Part shown: piece after piece, positions 1-8,189 of the stretch
How positions within the stretch are numbered: the first letter of the stretch is position 1
Layout of the letters: every line of letters starts with the position of its first letter
Origin: Candidatus Kuenenia stuttgartensis
Lineage (GTDB): Bacteria; Planctomycetota; Planctomycetia; Planctomycetales; Planctomycetaceae
Assembly (NCBI GenBank): GCA_945904015.1
Contig: CAMDPK010000040.1
Span: 1 to 47,627, forward strand
Direction: 5' to 3'
DNA: 47,627 nt
The notes under the pieces: generated by a model
Told to the model about the DNA's origin: nothing
The model's database searches: none
Seen by the model: only the letters and a program-made list of their open reading frames with translations
Made by a program: the position numbers and the translations under genes

Positions 1-148
1 CGCTCAGCGAAATTCTGCAAATCCTGAGTCTGACTTTGTTCGAGAAAACCCCGCTTTCTAAGGCTCTTTCGATCAAAACAGAACACGATTCGACAAGTGA
101 TTGCCATAGTCAGTTGATGCTCTTCGATTTATAGCCGGACAGTTGTGA
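1..148. repeat. 148-bp direct repeat, copy 1 (left window edge)
   Basis: Matches 2048-2195 over its whole length without gaps; I count 12 mismatches, about 92 percent identity. It begins at base 1, so the true left border may lie outside the window. It contains the last five codons and the stop of the cadherin-like gene, and on the minus strand a reading frame that stays open to the window edge. Confidence 0.95.
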
Positions 149-1628
149 CGTTGGGATCGAAATGCTCGAAGTCAACCTCGCCCAGTCGTACGAACAGCGC
201 GTAGTCGCCCGACTCCGTGTGAGCACCGATGGTATTCAATGCAGCGGCACCGCTGACCACCAGCTTGATATGGCCGTCGGCGTCGGTCGCGAAGCCGCCA
301 CTCATCGCAGACGCAAAGCCGTTGCCGACAGGACTCCCATTGTCATCCGCAGCGAGAAATTCTTCCTCGATTGAGACCGTCCCACGAGTCGGGCCAGCCG
401 TGATCGTCAACGAAGACGGATCGAGCAACCCATCCGCAACCGAATCATTCAACAAAACGTCGATGGCAACAGGTATCGCTGCCTGAATGGTCGCCGAATC
501 GTCTAATGCCACCGGGCGCTCGCTGAGCACCATGACCGCCACAGCAGCCTCGGCGGTCGCACCGTCATTGTCTTGCACCGTGTAACGGAAGACATCGCGG
601 CCTCGAAAACCAGCGTCAGGAACATAGAGCACAATCGGCCCGTTCGCAGATTGCTGAACTGTGGCTGTGCCATGAGCCGGCCCCGAACTGACCATCAGGG
701 AAGACTCATCGAGTGTCCCGTCGTAGTCAGAATCATTGGCTAGAACGCCGATGGCAACCGGTGAGTTCTCTTTGGTTCGAATCGAATCGTTGTTAGTAAA
801 CGGAGGCTCGTTAAGGACTGTGACGGTGATCGTGGCCTCGTTGGAAACGGCTCCGCCGTTGTCCTGGACGGTGTAGGCGAAGACGTCAGTCCCCTTGAAA
901 TCTGGATCGGGAGAATAGACCAGCCGCGTCGGCCGAAATGTTTCCAGCGGGATATTTAAAATGCCGGCGACGTAACTAGGCGTGAAATCCAGCCAGGCGA
1001 CGAAGGGTGTTCCCGGAATTTGTCCGCGGAAATACGTCGAAATAAACCCATCAATAGGGGGCAGGCTGAAACTGCCCCGCAGATCAAAGACGTCTGCATC
1101 GAAGTTCGAGAAGTCCGATTCACCGAGTCGGACGAACAGAGGGTAATCACCATAACCACCCGGAGAACCAGGAGGAGGAGCCCCATAGGTCCGGAGTTCG
1201 ATGGTGCCATCCTGATCGACAACGCCATTGATCGAAGGAAGTAAGCTATAGCCGAACGGATGGAGAACGACCGGCGAGAAAACCTCGTTGCCCCCGAACC
1301 CCGCCTGCTCCACCACGACTGTGCCATGCGCTGGAATTGAGGTGATGACGAGTGACGACAAATCCAGCTTTCCGTCGGGGTCGAAATCGTTGGTAAGGAC
1401 ATCGATCGTGACGTGACTATTCGTATTCATTGTAGCGGCATCGGCAATGGCCACGGGAGGTAGGACGATCGCGGGCACCAGCCGGTCTTCGAGACGCTCC
1501 AGAGTGAGGCTGCGACGCCGACCGCCCACCCGACGCCGTGCGGATCGGCCGCGCAGACGGCGAGCTTCTGGCAGTTCCATGAGCTTGCTGATCCAGCGTT
1601 TCCACAGCCGCGACTGCCAGTTGACCAT
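129..1628 (-). CDS. Cadherin-like repeat surface protein, probably 3'-truncated
   Basis: Predicted exported or surface protein of 499 residues. The start ATG follows a good AGGAG. Residues 1-42 are very basic and lead into LERLEDRLVPA (43-53), the planctomycete LEPR-type export signal. Three cadherin/Ig-like units follow, at about 58-270, 275-368 and 372-499, each opening with a pattern like ND.(x)D(x)DG.LD.SSL and then P(A/T)(H/R)GT. The first and last units also share a second module (GDYPLFVRLGE at 160-170, GDYALFVRLGE at 474-484). In the first unit this module continues for tens of residues; in the last it stops after nine more, exactly where the 148-bp repeat begins. The C-terminus therefore looks cut off by a rearrangement. 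Function is probably adhesion or cell-surface structure; no catalytic motif is seen. It is separate from the efflux operon upstream. Confidence 0.85.
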   Translation of the reverse strand: MVNWQSRLWKRWISKLMELPEARRLRGRSARRRVGGRRRSLTLERLEDRLVPAIVLPPVAIADAATMNTNSHVTIDVLTNDFDPDGKLDLSSLVITSIPAHGTVVVEQAGFGGNEVFSPVVLHPFGYSLLPSINGVVDQDGTIELRTYGAPPPGSPGGYGDYPLFVRLGESDFSNFDADVFDLRGSFSLPPIDGFISTYFRGQIPGTPFVAWLDFTPSYVAGILNIPLETFRPTRLVYSPDPDFKGTDVFAYTVQDNGGAVSNEATITVTVLNEPPFTNNDSIRTKENSPVAIGVLANDSDYDGTLDESSLMVSSGPAHGTATVQQSANGPIVLYVPDAGFRGRDVFRYTVQDNDGATAEAAVAVMVLSERPVALDDSATIQAAIPVAIDVLLNDSVADGLLDPSSLTITAGPTRGTVSIEEEFLAADDNGSPVGNGFASAMSGGFATDADGHIKLVVSGAAALNTIGAHTESGDYALFVRLGEVDFEHFDPNVTTVRL

Positions 1629-1757
1629 TGCCTGAACTCCTCATCGCCAAGTCGATGAAATCCACGACGGATATTCAGGACAACACACGACAAGCCGGTG
1701 GGCAAGCCTCCACAAAGCACAATTCAAGTAGGCCAGGGAAAATCTGCGGGAAGCGCA

Positions 1758-1884
1758 GGGGTCAGGTCTTCAAATTTCAGTTTTGGCCCCGCGATCCACC
1801 GCTGACTCTCATCCCGCGTCGCCATTCCAATCCACAACGCGCCTGATTCGCAAAGCCAAAACTGAAATTTGAAGACCTGACCCC
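1758..1884. repeat. 30-bp perfect inverted repeat
   Basis: Arms 1758-1787 (GGGGTCAGGTCTTC...) and 1855-1884 (...GAAGACCTGACCCC) are exact reverse complements, with a 67-bp spacer. From general knowledge, the GGGGTCAGGTCTT core resembles sequences that often accompany RAYT (REP-associated Y1 transposase) loci; no such gene is present here. Confidence 0.9.
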
Positions 1885-1897
1885 GGACACACGCAGG

Positions 1898-2001
1898 ACG
1901 TAGGGTGGAACCAGCTCGCTTCGAGCGACGGCCCACCATCGTCAATCACCCTGTTTTCTGGTGGGCCGGCGCGTCGAAGCGCCGCTGGTCCCACCCTACG
2001 T
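1898..2001. repeat. REPIN-like hairpin with CGTAGGGTGG ends
   Basis: ACGTAGGGTGG at 1898 pairs with CCACCCTACGT ending at 2001. Inside, GGCCCACCA pairs with TGGTGGGCC, and each half carries its own foldback (GCTCGCTTCGAGC, GGCGCGTCGAAGCGCC). The last bases of the window begin with the same CGTAGGGTGG. Confidence 0.85.
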
Positions 2002-2010
2002 CGTGAAGAG

Positions 2011-2154
2011 TCAGCGATCGTCAAACGCGAACTGCGCGTCGATCGGCCGCTCAGCGAAATTCTGCAAATCCTGAGTCTGACTTTGTTCGAGAAAACCCCG
2101 CTTTCCGAGGCTCTTTCGGTCAAAACAGAACAGGATTCGAAAAGTGATTGCCAT
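2011..2154 (-). CDS. Possible 47-residue ORF in the direct repeat
   Basis: ATG to TGA, starting MAITFRILFCFDRKSLGK and ending QFAFDDR. The same frame is open in copy 1 (MAITCRIVFCFDRKSLRK, running off the window). Between copies I count three replacement and two silent changes in this frame, so the pattern is not strong evidence of selection. Upstream of the ATG the frame stays open through TTVRLSVEEYQSS, and TTVRL is also the end of the cadherin-like protein in copy 1. It may therefore be the remnant of a longer gene's 3' end and not a small gene. No clear ribosome binding site. Confidence 0.2.
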   Translation of the reverse strand: MAITFRILFCFDRKSLGKRGFLEQSQTQDLQNFAERPIDAQFAFDDR

Positions 2155-2195
2155 ACTCGATTGATACTCTTCAACTGATAGCCGGACAGTTGTGA
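2048..2195. repeat. 148-bp direct repeat, copy 2
   Basis: Same length and orientation as 1-148. The first 57 bases are identical and most mismatches fall between offsets 58 and 130, then the last 18 bases are identical. It abuts the hairpin at 2195-2253. Confidence 0.95.
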
Positions 2196-2253
2196 TTCTG
2201 CCCCCATCGTTCTGCCAAAAGATTTCTTAGCTGAACGATGGAGGCAGAACGAT
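2195..2253. repeat. GTTCTGCC-type hairpin, downstream of the efflux operon
   Basis: Imperfect inverted repeat (ATTCTGCCCCCATCGTTC ... GAACGATGGAGGCAGAAC), same family as 9612-9672. It ends two bases before the stop codon of the permease gene, so it could terminate the efflux operon. Confidence 0.85.
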
Positions 2254-2255
2254 TA

Positions 2256-3590
2256 TCAATCGTTTCGCAGCGCTTCGATCGGGTCCAGCCGGGCGGCTTG
2301 CATGGCGGGATACAGGCCGAAGGTGACTCCCACCAACACCGAGATGCCGAACGCGAGCGGTACGGACCAGGTGACGACTGCCGGTTCCATCGTGCGGATG
2401 ATGTCGGGCAAGGTGGCGACCGCTTGAGGCAGCAGTTGCTCGATGCTCCAGCGCACCAGGTTGATCGCGGGGCGGCAGGCCAGCCCCGCCAGAATGCCCG
2501 CCGTGCCGCCAAGCATTGAGAGCGTGACGGTCTCTCGCAGGAACTGCCGCGTGATGTCGGACTGCCTGGCACCGAGTGCTCGGCGAATGCCGATCTCTTT
2601 GGTCCGCTCGGTCACGGTCGCCAGCATGATGTTCATGATGCCGATGCCGCCCACCAGCAGCGAGATCACGGCGATGATGCCGAGGAACAGCATGAACATC
2701 AACCGCGTGGCTCGCGCGCGTTCGAGAAGTTCGAACGGGACGGTGATGCCGTAATCAACCGTCGGATGATGTGGGGCGAGCGTCGCCTTGATGATCTCGG
2801 AGGTCTCGACGACATGCGCCACGTCAGCCGCTTGCAGCGTGATCTGACTCAGTTCGACACTCTCACCCTGAAACGAGCCGCTACGACGTGTGAGGATCAA
2901 ATCGCCGACGCGTAACCAGAGCGTTTCGATCGGCACATACACGTCGCGCGAGTAGTCCTGCGCTTCGAGCGAGCCGCCGATGCCCGCTGACGGCGCACGC
3001 GGCTTGAGGATTCCGGCCACGCGGTAGTAGTCCTTTTCGATCTTGATGGAATGTTCAAGCGGATCTTCAAATGGAAAGAGCCGCTCGGCGGTTTCGGCGG
3101 AGAGGACGCAGATGTTTTGCCGCTCGGTGCTATCCGTCTGCGACAGGAAACGGCCACGCTCGATTTCGAGTCGCGTCAGCTCGGCGTACTCGGGCGTGCA
3201 ACCGACCATGCGGCCATCGACCAGTCGGTCGAGGTAGCGGAATTCTCGCCGCACCTCGCGAATCGGGATGGCACGCTTCACGGTTGGCAGCGTTGCGATG
3301 ATGCGTGCCAGATCGCTGCGTGTGATGCCGAAGGGAAAGATGCCGCGCTGCCCCGCAGTCGCCTCGGCCGGGGGCTTGATCGAGCGGACGATGATGTTGT
3401 CCGCGCCGAGTCCTTCAATCTGCTTCTGCACCGCGCGGCCGATTCCTTCGCCGATAGCGAGCAACCAGATCACGCTGGCGACGCCGATCGCAACGCCCAG
3501 AATCGTGAGCAGCGACCGCAGCGGATGCAGAAACAGCGCGTTGAGGCTCGCGCGCCCCACGCCGCCGGTCAGCCAACGCAGCGGGTTCAC
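2256..3590 (-). CDS. MacB/FtsX-type ABC transporter permease
   Basis: Inner-membrane permease of 444 residues. Layout is typical of the MacB/LolC class: one N-terminal helix (about 26-46, with LLTILGVAIGVASV), a large periplasmic MacB_PCD domain, then three C-terminal FtsX helices including LLVGGIGIMNIMLATV followed by TKEIGIRRALGA. This family couples ATP hydrolysis by a separate or fused ATPase to the pulling of substrates through a periplasmic adaptor and TolC. Here no nucleotide-binding domain is fused (no Walker motifs seen) and none lies next to the gene. Its ATG overlaps the stop of the adaptor gene by four bases, implying translational coupling and a TolC-adaptor-permease operon. Substrate unknown. 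Confidence 0.93.
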   Translation of the reverse strand: MNPLRWLTGGVGRASLNALFLHPLRSLLTILGVAIGVASVIWLLAIGEGIGRAVQKQIEGLGADNIIVRSIKPPAEATAGQRGIFPFGITRSDLARIIATLPTVKRAIPIREVRREFRYLDRLVDGRMVGCTPEYAELTRLEIERGRFLSQTDSTERQNICVLSAETAERLFPFEDPLEHSIKIEKDYYRVAGILKPRAPSAGIGGSLEAQDYSRDVYVPIETLWLRVGDLILTRRSGSFQGESVELSQITLQAADVAHVVETSEIIKATLAPHHPTVDYGITVPFELLERARATRLMFMLFLGIIAVISLLVGGIGIMNIMLATVTERTKEIGIRRALGARQSDITRQFLRETVTLSMLGGTAGILAGLACRPAINLVRWSIEQLLPQAVATLPDIIRTMEPAVVTWSVPLAFGISVLVGVTFGLYPAMQAARLDPIEALRND

Positions 3591-5137
3591 GAGTCGCCTC
3601 GCACGACGAGCCGTTTCGGCAAAGTCACCCGAAGCGGCTCGTGGTGGTCGGCTGCTGCGCTCGTGACTTTTTCAGCGGGCTTGGCGGGTGCGGCGTCTGG
3701 ATCGGATTCGTCCTTCTTCGTCGAGGCGTCTTCGTCCTTCAGGCCGACGGCGGCGAGGTGTGCTCGCGGGTTCATGACCACGTCGTCCGTCGTGTTCAGC
3801 CCGTCTTTGATGATGATGAACTTGTCGTTGGTCGAGCCGATGAGCAGTTCGCGCAGGGAGAGCTTGCCGGATGACTCGCGGATCACGCAGTAATGTTTGT
3901 CGCCACGCTCGACCACGGCTTGGATCGGCACCAAAAGAACATCGGACTGCGTTTCGACGCGGATCGAAACCTTGGACGACATCCCCGGCTTGAGCGTTTT
4001 CGGCGGTGCGTCGAGCGTGATGATCGCATCGAACTCTTTGACGTTGGGGTTGATCCAGTTTTCGTCTGTGGCATACGCGTTGACGGTCTTCACGGTTCCC
4101 TTGAGTTCCGTGCCGCGCAAAGCCTCGACCTGCACGACGACGGACATTCCCGGTTTCACGCGATCGACGCGGGCTTCACCGATCTTCGTTTTCACCTGCA
4201 TCTTGGTGGAGTCTGGGAGCATGACAATGATCTGCCGTTCGCGAACGCGGTTCCCTTTGCGAACCAGGAACTCATCGCCGCGCCAGCGGTTCTGGTTCGC
4301 AAACACAACCTGCCCGGCGGATGGTGCCTTGATGGTACATTTCTCCAACTGACTTTCGAGATTCTTCAATTTCTCGAGTTCAATCTCCAGCTTGGCTTGT
4401 TCGGCGTTGGTGTTGGCTTCGGCGGTCTTGATGTCGGCGTCATGCTTCTTCAGCGTCTTGGGCTTGGTGTACTCGCGGATCACATTGAGCTTGGTCTTCG
4501 CCGCCTGAAGATCCTTGCCGAACTTCTCGACCGAGAACTGATCGCTCTCCAGTTGCACGTCGGTGATGTAGCCGCGCGAGGCCAGGATCTGGCTGTATTT
4601 CAAAAAGTTCGCGGCTCGTCGAGAGTTTTCTTCGGCGACGAACAGTTCACTCTCCAGTTTTTGCTCTTCCTGCACGAAGAGCCCCACTTCGTATTCCTTC
4701 CGCGCGATGAGAGCGGCAGCGTGATCGTTGGTGGCTTTGCTGAGAGCCGCCTCAGCGTTGTTGACCGCGATCTTTTGAGCCGCCAGGTCTTTGCGAAGCG
4801 TCGAATCATCCAACTGCACGAGGACATCCCCTGCGGCGACGGGCGAACCTTCCGCAACGATTTCCAGGATGCGAACGCCTTCGGACGACGCGACCTCGCA
4901 GCGCAACTCGACATTTGCCGAGCTTTCCAGTTCGCCCCGCTCGACGATGTCGTTGACGAACTCACGCACGACAGGCCGCTGCGTCATAACCTCGACCAGC
5001 GCTTCGCCGCGTAGCGAGTACACCGCAACTCCTCCGGCCGCGCAACATACGACGAGGAAGACGAGAACGAACTGTAGACCGCGCCGAATCTTCCCGGCGC
5101 GGCGGTGAGGCGGAGAGTTCTGGCAAAGATTGTTCAT
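3587..5137 (-). CDS. HlyD/MacA-like periplasmic adaptor protein
   Basis: Membrane-fusion subunit linking the permease to the outer-membrane channel. I chose the ATG giving MNNLCQNSPPHRR (516 residues); the frame is open to 5245 but that extra stretch is low-quality. An N-terminal helix (FVLVFLVVCCAAGGVAVY) anchors it. Then come the first lipoyl half (EGSPVAAGDVLVQLDDS), a long alpha-hairpin coiled coil, the second lipoyl half (IKAPSAGQVVFA) and beta-barrel segments (KPGMSVVVQVEAL, LKPGMSSKVSIRVE). The C-terminal tail is Lys/Asp/Pro-rich. The coiled coil is long for MacA, which fits HlyD-like proteins of planctomycetes. It lies in an operon between the TolC-like and permease genes. Confidence 0.92.
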   Translation of the reverse strand: MNNLCQNSPPHRRAGKIRRGLQFVLVFLVVCCAAGGVAVYSLRGEALVEVMTQRPVVREFVNDIVERGELESSANVELRCEVASSEGVRILEIVAEGSPVAAGDVLVQLDDSTLRKDLAAQKIAVNNAEAALSKATNDHAAALIARKEYEVGLFVQEEQKLESELFVAEENSRRAANFLKYSQILASRGYITDVQLESDQFSVEKFGKDLQAAKTKLNVIREYTKPKTLKKHDADIKTAEANTNAEQAKLEIELEKLKNLESQLEKCTIKAPSAGQVVFANQNRWRGDEFLVRKGNRVRERQIIVMLPDSTKMQVKTKIGEARVDRVKPGMSVVVQVEALRGTELKGTVKTVNAYATDENWINPNVKEFDAIITLDAPPKTLKPGMSSKVSIRVETQSDVLLVPIQAVVERGDKHYCVIRESSGKLSLRELLIGSTNDKFIIIKDGLNTTDDVVMNPRAHLAAVGLKDEDASTKKDESDPDAAPAKPAEKVTSAAADHHEPLRVTLPKRLVVRGDS

Positions 5138-5325
5138 CGCTCGATGCACCGGAAAGACGGGGTTTGTTCGACAGCCATCGGAGTTCCATCGCAGCATATC
5201 GAAGGACGGAGGCTCCTGCTCGTCTCGCAATGCCAAAGGGGTCACGCTCAGTCAGGCGACACTGTTGCCGTTCGTCGGCAATGGGACTCGCGAACTCGCA
5301 GCCGAGTTGGGTAGACGCCCTCCGA

Positions 5326-8016
5326 TCATTGAGGTCGTGGCGAGTTTTCGGATGGTGACGGTGGCACCGTCAGTTCAAACGTGGCGGGTTCCGGCGGCAG
5401 CTCGCCGACAGGCAACTCAATGAAGCCGGATTGGCCCGGACAAATGGGAGCGGCCAGAGGGTTTGCCTGCGACTCGTAGTAGCGGGCCACGAGAGTCTCC
5501 TCGGTGACGGAACCAGGATCGCTCCACAAGCCGCGATCGTCGAGGTTCATCGTGCCGAGGTCGAAGTCGAGCAGCCGCCGCTGGATTTCGTAATCGCCCC
5601 ACACCTGGATGAACGCCGCTTGCGATTGCTGGAGATTCAACAGCGCATCGACCAGATCGCGAGCGACCGTCGGTGAGGCCGGCGGCGGTGCGACCTTGCC
5701 GTCGCCGACGGGCTTCTCCGGTTCGGACAGCTTCAGCCGCGCGATGTCGGTCTGTGTGATCGCCACATCCACGGCGAGTCGTCGCAGTTCGAGGTTGAAC
5801 TGGTGGAGCTGAATGCTCCGCAGCCTAGACCGCAGTCCGCGATGAATCTCGTCGCGCTGCGCCATCACCGACCGTCGGTGCTGCTGGTACTCGATGAGCG
5901 ACTGCCGATACAAATTCCGTTCGATGAGTCGCGTGAGCGGCGCGTCGAACTGCACTCCCGCCCGCAACACGCCATTATCGTCGCGAAACTTGACCGGGTT
6001 GTTTCCCGTCGTCCCCAAGTCGCCGACGACGTTCACCGTGAGATTCGATTTCAGCGCATTGGCGTTGTACTCAATCAGCCGCCAGGTATCGACGAGCGAC
6101 GCCTTCGCGTTCATCCAGTCGGGCCGTCGCGCCAGCGCCACCTGAAACGCCATTTCCGGACTGACTCGCACGGGGACCAGCGCGACGCCGTGCAGTCGGG
6201 TCCGCGCCTGCCACAACGACAACTCGAGTAGTGCCGCCGAAACGTGTGCCAGCATCGCGCGCTCCGCTCGGACTCGTTCGACCGGTTCGAGGGCGGCGTC
6301 ACTGGCAAGTTTCTCAACGGTGGCCGCCAGTTCCGTCAGCTCGTTCGTCAATCGAACCCGCTCACTGCGGAGCAGCTTCACACGCTCATCGAGCGCCTCC
6401 GGAGAGATCGCTCGACTGTCGAAGTTGTGCCCGCGCAGTTCGGGGCGTTGTGACAGCTCCTCCAGTGCGCGACGTCGTTGCGGCAAGTTGTCTTCGACGG
6501 CCTTGAGATCGCTCGCCAGAACATCCGTCATTCGTCGCATGCGGGTCGCCAAGTTCGGCACCTTCCTCGTCGAGTCGATCACTTGGCCCTCGACCTGTGC
6601 GGCCGACAACGCTTCAAATCGCTCGGCCACCTCATTCTGTAGCCGAGTCAGTTCCAAGTCGGTCAGAATGAATTGATCGAAGAACGGGTCGCGCAACTCA
6701 AACGGGATTTCGGGCGGCAGTCCCAACCGAAACTTGTAGAGGTCGAGCGCACTTTCGTAGCCCGCCAAGAGGTTGAGCAGCTCACTCTGCCCCGTGTAAT
6801 ACGCCTGCCGCGCGAAGTCCACTTGAAAGCGATTCTCCAGTCGCCCCGCGTCGAAGGACGCTTCGAGTTGCAGCCAAGTGTTGCGCAGACTCGCATTCCT
6901 GGCACGCTGGTTGCGGATGAACTGCTGCTGTTGCAGGAAGAAGAGGAATCCTCCGGCACCCTGCGCGCCCACACCGCCGCCTCCCGCGAAGCCGCCGCTC
7001 GATGTGACTCCCACCGCGCCGACACCACCGAATCCTCCGACGCCCACCCCCGTAAATCCGCTGAGCCCCGATCCGCCGAACAGACCACCCGCGCGCTGCA
7101 AACTTCCACCTCCCCCGTTTCCGGTGGCCACATCAAGGTAGAAGCCCTGTCGGAAGCGATCGTACTGCCGGACGTTGGCCAGCAGGTTTCGCTCTGAGCG
7201 AGTCAGCGTTTCCATCACGCGCGCTTTGCCCGCGAGTTGAAGTAGCGGCTGCGAGATGGCAAAGCTCATCAGCGAGGTCGTCATGTTCGTGTCGTGCCCG
7301 GAGAACTGCCAGACAATCGAGTTCGCCAGTCCGGCCACGAAGGTGCCGCCCGTCGTGGTGAACCGTCTCAGTCGCAGATTGGATTCGTTGCTGAGAATGC
7401 TCGCGTCATCGCCACCGTTGCGGATGCGGCCGATGCTCGAAAACTGTGTGGCGTTGCCGCCGAAGAACTGCGTCTGAAACCGAAACCGCTCGGCCGTGAC
7501 ATCCAGCGCCGAGAGGTACAGCGTCTCCAACTGAGCCTGATAGTCGCGCGAGTGCAGCCGAGCGAGATCCACCGCGCCGCCGAGATCGACACGCACTCGC
7601 CCCGCATCGTCCTTGGGAAGCCAGTCGCGATAGTTGCTGACTTCGACATCGGACAAGACGCCGTTTTCCTCCCAATGCGACCAGCCAGGATGCCCGTCAA
7701 CGCACTCCATCAATCGGTGCGAGTCGGGATCATCCGGAGGCATCGGCGGGCTGTCGGGATCAGTGGGGTCGAACAACCGCGATCGGGGATCGATTTCGAT
7801 TCCAAAGTCCGCCATCTGAAACTGCGGATTTGCCGTCGCCCCGGCAACCGTGGCAAAAACAGCCGCATCGGCCTGCTCGCGATAGTGTGCTCGGTGGCAG
7901 CCCGCCGCTGACAGTCCCGTGACCACGACCGCAACCAGCGCGCACGAAGTCGCTCGCGGCGCGATTCGCCAAAACCGCCTGCACCACGAGGCCGAGCAAC
8001 TGGCGACTATCGACAT
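5326..8016 (-). CDS. TolC-family outer membrane efflux lipoprotein
   Basis: Predicted outer-membrane channel of the tripartite exporter, first gene of the operon. The chosen ATG gives 896 residues beginning MSIVASCSASW; the frame is open upstream only from a TTG. A lipobox-like end of the signal (VTGLSAAGC) suggests a lipoprotein, and the following HRAHYREQAD is typical of planctomycete TolC-like proteins. Long helical stretches with regular heptads fit two outer membrane efflux domains. The protein is roughly twice the length of E. coli TolC and carries a Gly-rich insertion around residues 290-350 (GGFGGVGAVGVTSSGGFAGG), unusual for a channel and possibly a surface loop. A gap of 188 bp separates it from the adaptor gene. 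Confidence 0.88.
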   Translation of the reverse strand: MSIVASCSASWCRRFWRIAPRATSCALVAVVVTGLSAAGCHRAHYREQADAAVFATVAGATANPQFQMADFGIEIDPRSRLFDPTDPDSPPMPPDDPDSHRLMECVDGHPGWSHWEENGVLSDVEVSNYRDWLPKDDAGRVRVDLGGAVDLARLHSRDYQAQLETLYLSALDVTAERFRFQTQFFGGNATQFSSIGRIRNGGDDASILSNESNLRLRRFTTTGGTFVAGLANSIVWQFSGHDTNMTTSLMSFAISQPLLQLAGKARVMETLTRSERNLLANVRQYDRFRQGFYLDVATGNGGGGSLQRAGGLFGGSGLSGFTGVGVGGFGGVGAVGVTSSGGFAGGGGVGAQGAGGFLFFLQQQQFIRNQRARNASLRNTWLQLEASFDAGRLENRFQVDFARQAYYTGQSELLNLLAGYESALDLYKFRLGLPPEIPFELRDPFFDQFILTDLELTRLQNEVAERFEALSAAQVEGQVIDSTRKVPNLATRMRRMTDVLASDLKAVEDNLPQRRRALEELSQRPELRGHNFDSRAISPEALDERVKLLRSERVRLTNELTELAATVEKLASDAALEPVERVRAERAMLAHVSAALLELSLWQARTRLHGVALVPVRVSPEMAFQVALARRPDWMNAKASLVDTWRLIEYNANALKSNLTVNVVGDLGTTGNNPVKFRDDNGVLRAGVQFDAPLTRLIERNLYRQSLIEYQQHRRSVMAQRDEIHRGLRSRLRSIQLHQFNLELRRLAVDVAITQTDIARLKLSEPEKPVGDGKVAPPPASPTVARDLVDALLNLQQSQAAFIQVWGDYEIQRRLLDFDLGTMNLDDRGLWSDPGSVTEETLVARYYESQANPLAAPICPGQSGFIELPVGELPPEPATFELTVPPSPSENSPRPQ

Positions 8017-8189
8017 GATCTCGGTAACTATCGGGAAGCCATCCCTCCGATCATCACGACTTTGCCGATCGCGCAAAGATTCACGTCACAACCAGTCCCT
8101 GACCAACCGGCAATGTCTGCCGTTGGAGTCTTCTGTTTACGCCGCTACGCTGGCAACCTTTGGCGTTCTCGAAAATTCGGAGGGAGATC

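Larger units (their letters stand above)
1629..2255. other. Gene-poor 627-bp region packed with repeats
   Basis: Between the cadherin-like gene and the permease gene. It holds a 30-bp perfect inverted repeat, a larger imperfect hairpin, the second copy of the 148-bp direct repeat and a GTTCTGCC-type hairpin, almost end to end. No convincing gene is seen, apart from the small ORF in the direct repeat listed separately. Confidence 0.8.

Noticed and set aside
956..1402. 148-codon frame on the minus strand inside the cadherin-like gene
   Set aside because: Shadow of the 499-residue gene in another frame; low-complexity Arg/Ser composition and no ribosome binding site.
1809..2207. 132-codon minus-strand frame across the repeat region
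   Set aside because: Crosses three different repeat elements; composition follows the repeats, not a protein.
3051..3893. 280-codon plus-strand frame opposite the permease and adaptor genes
   Set aside because: Antisense shadow of two clear genes.
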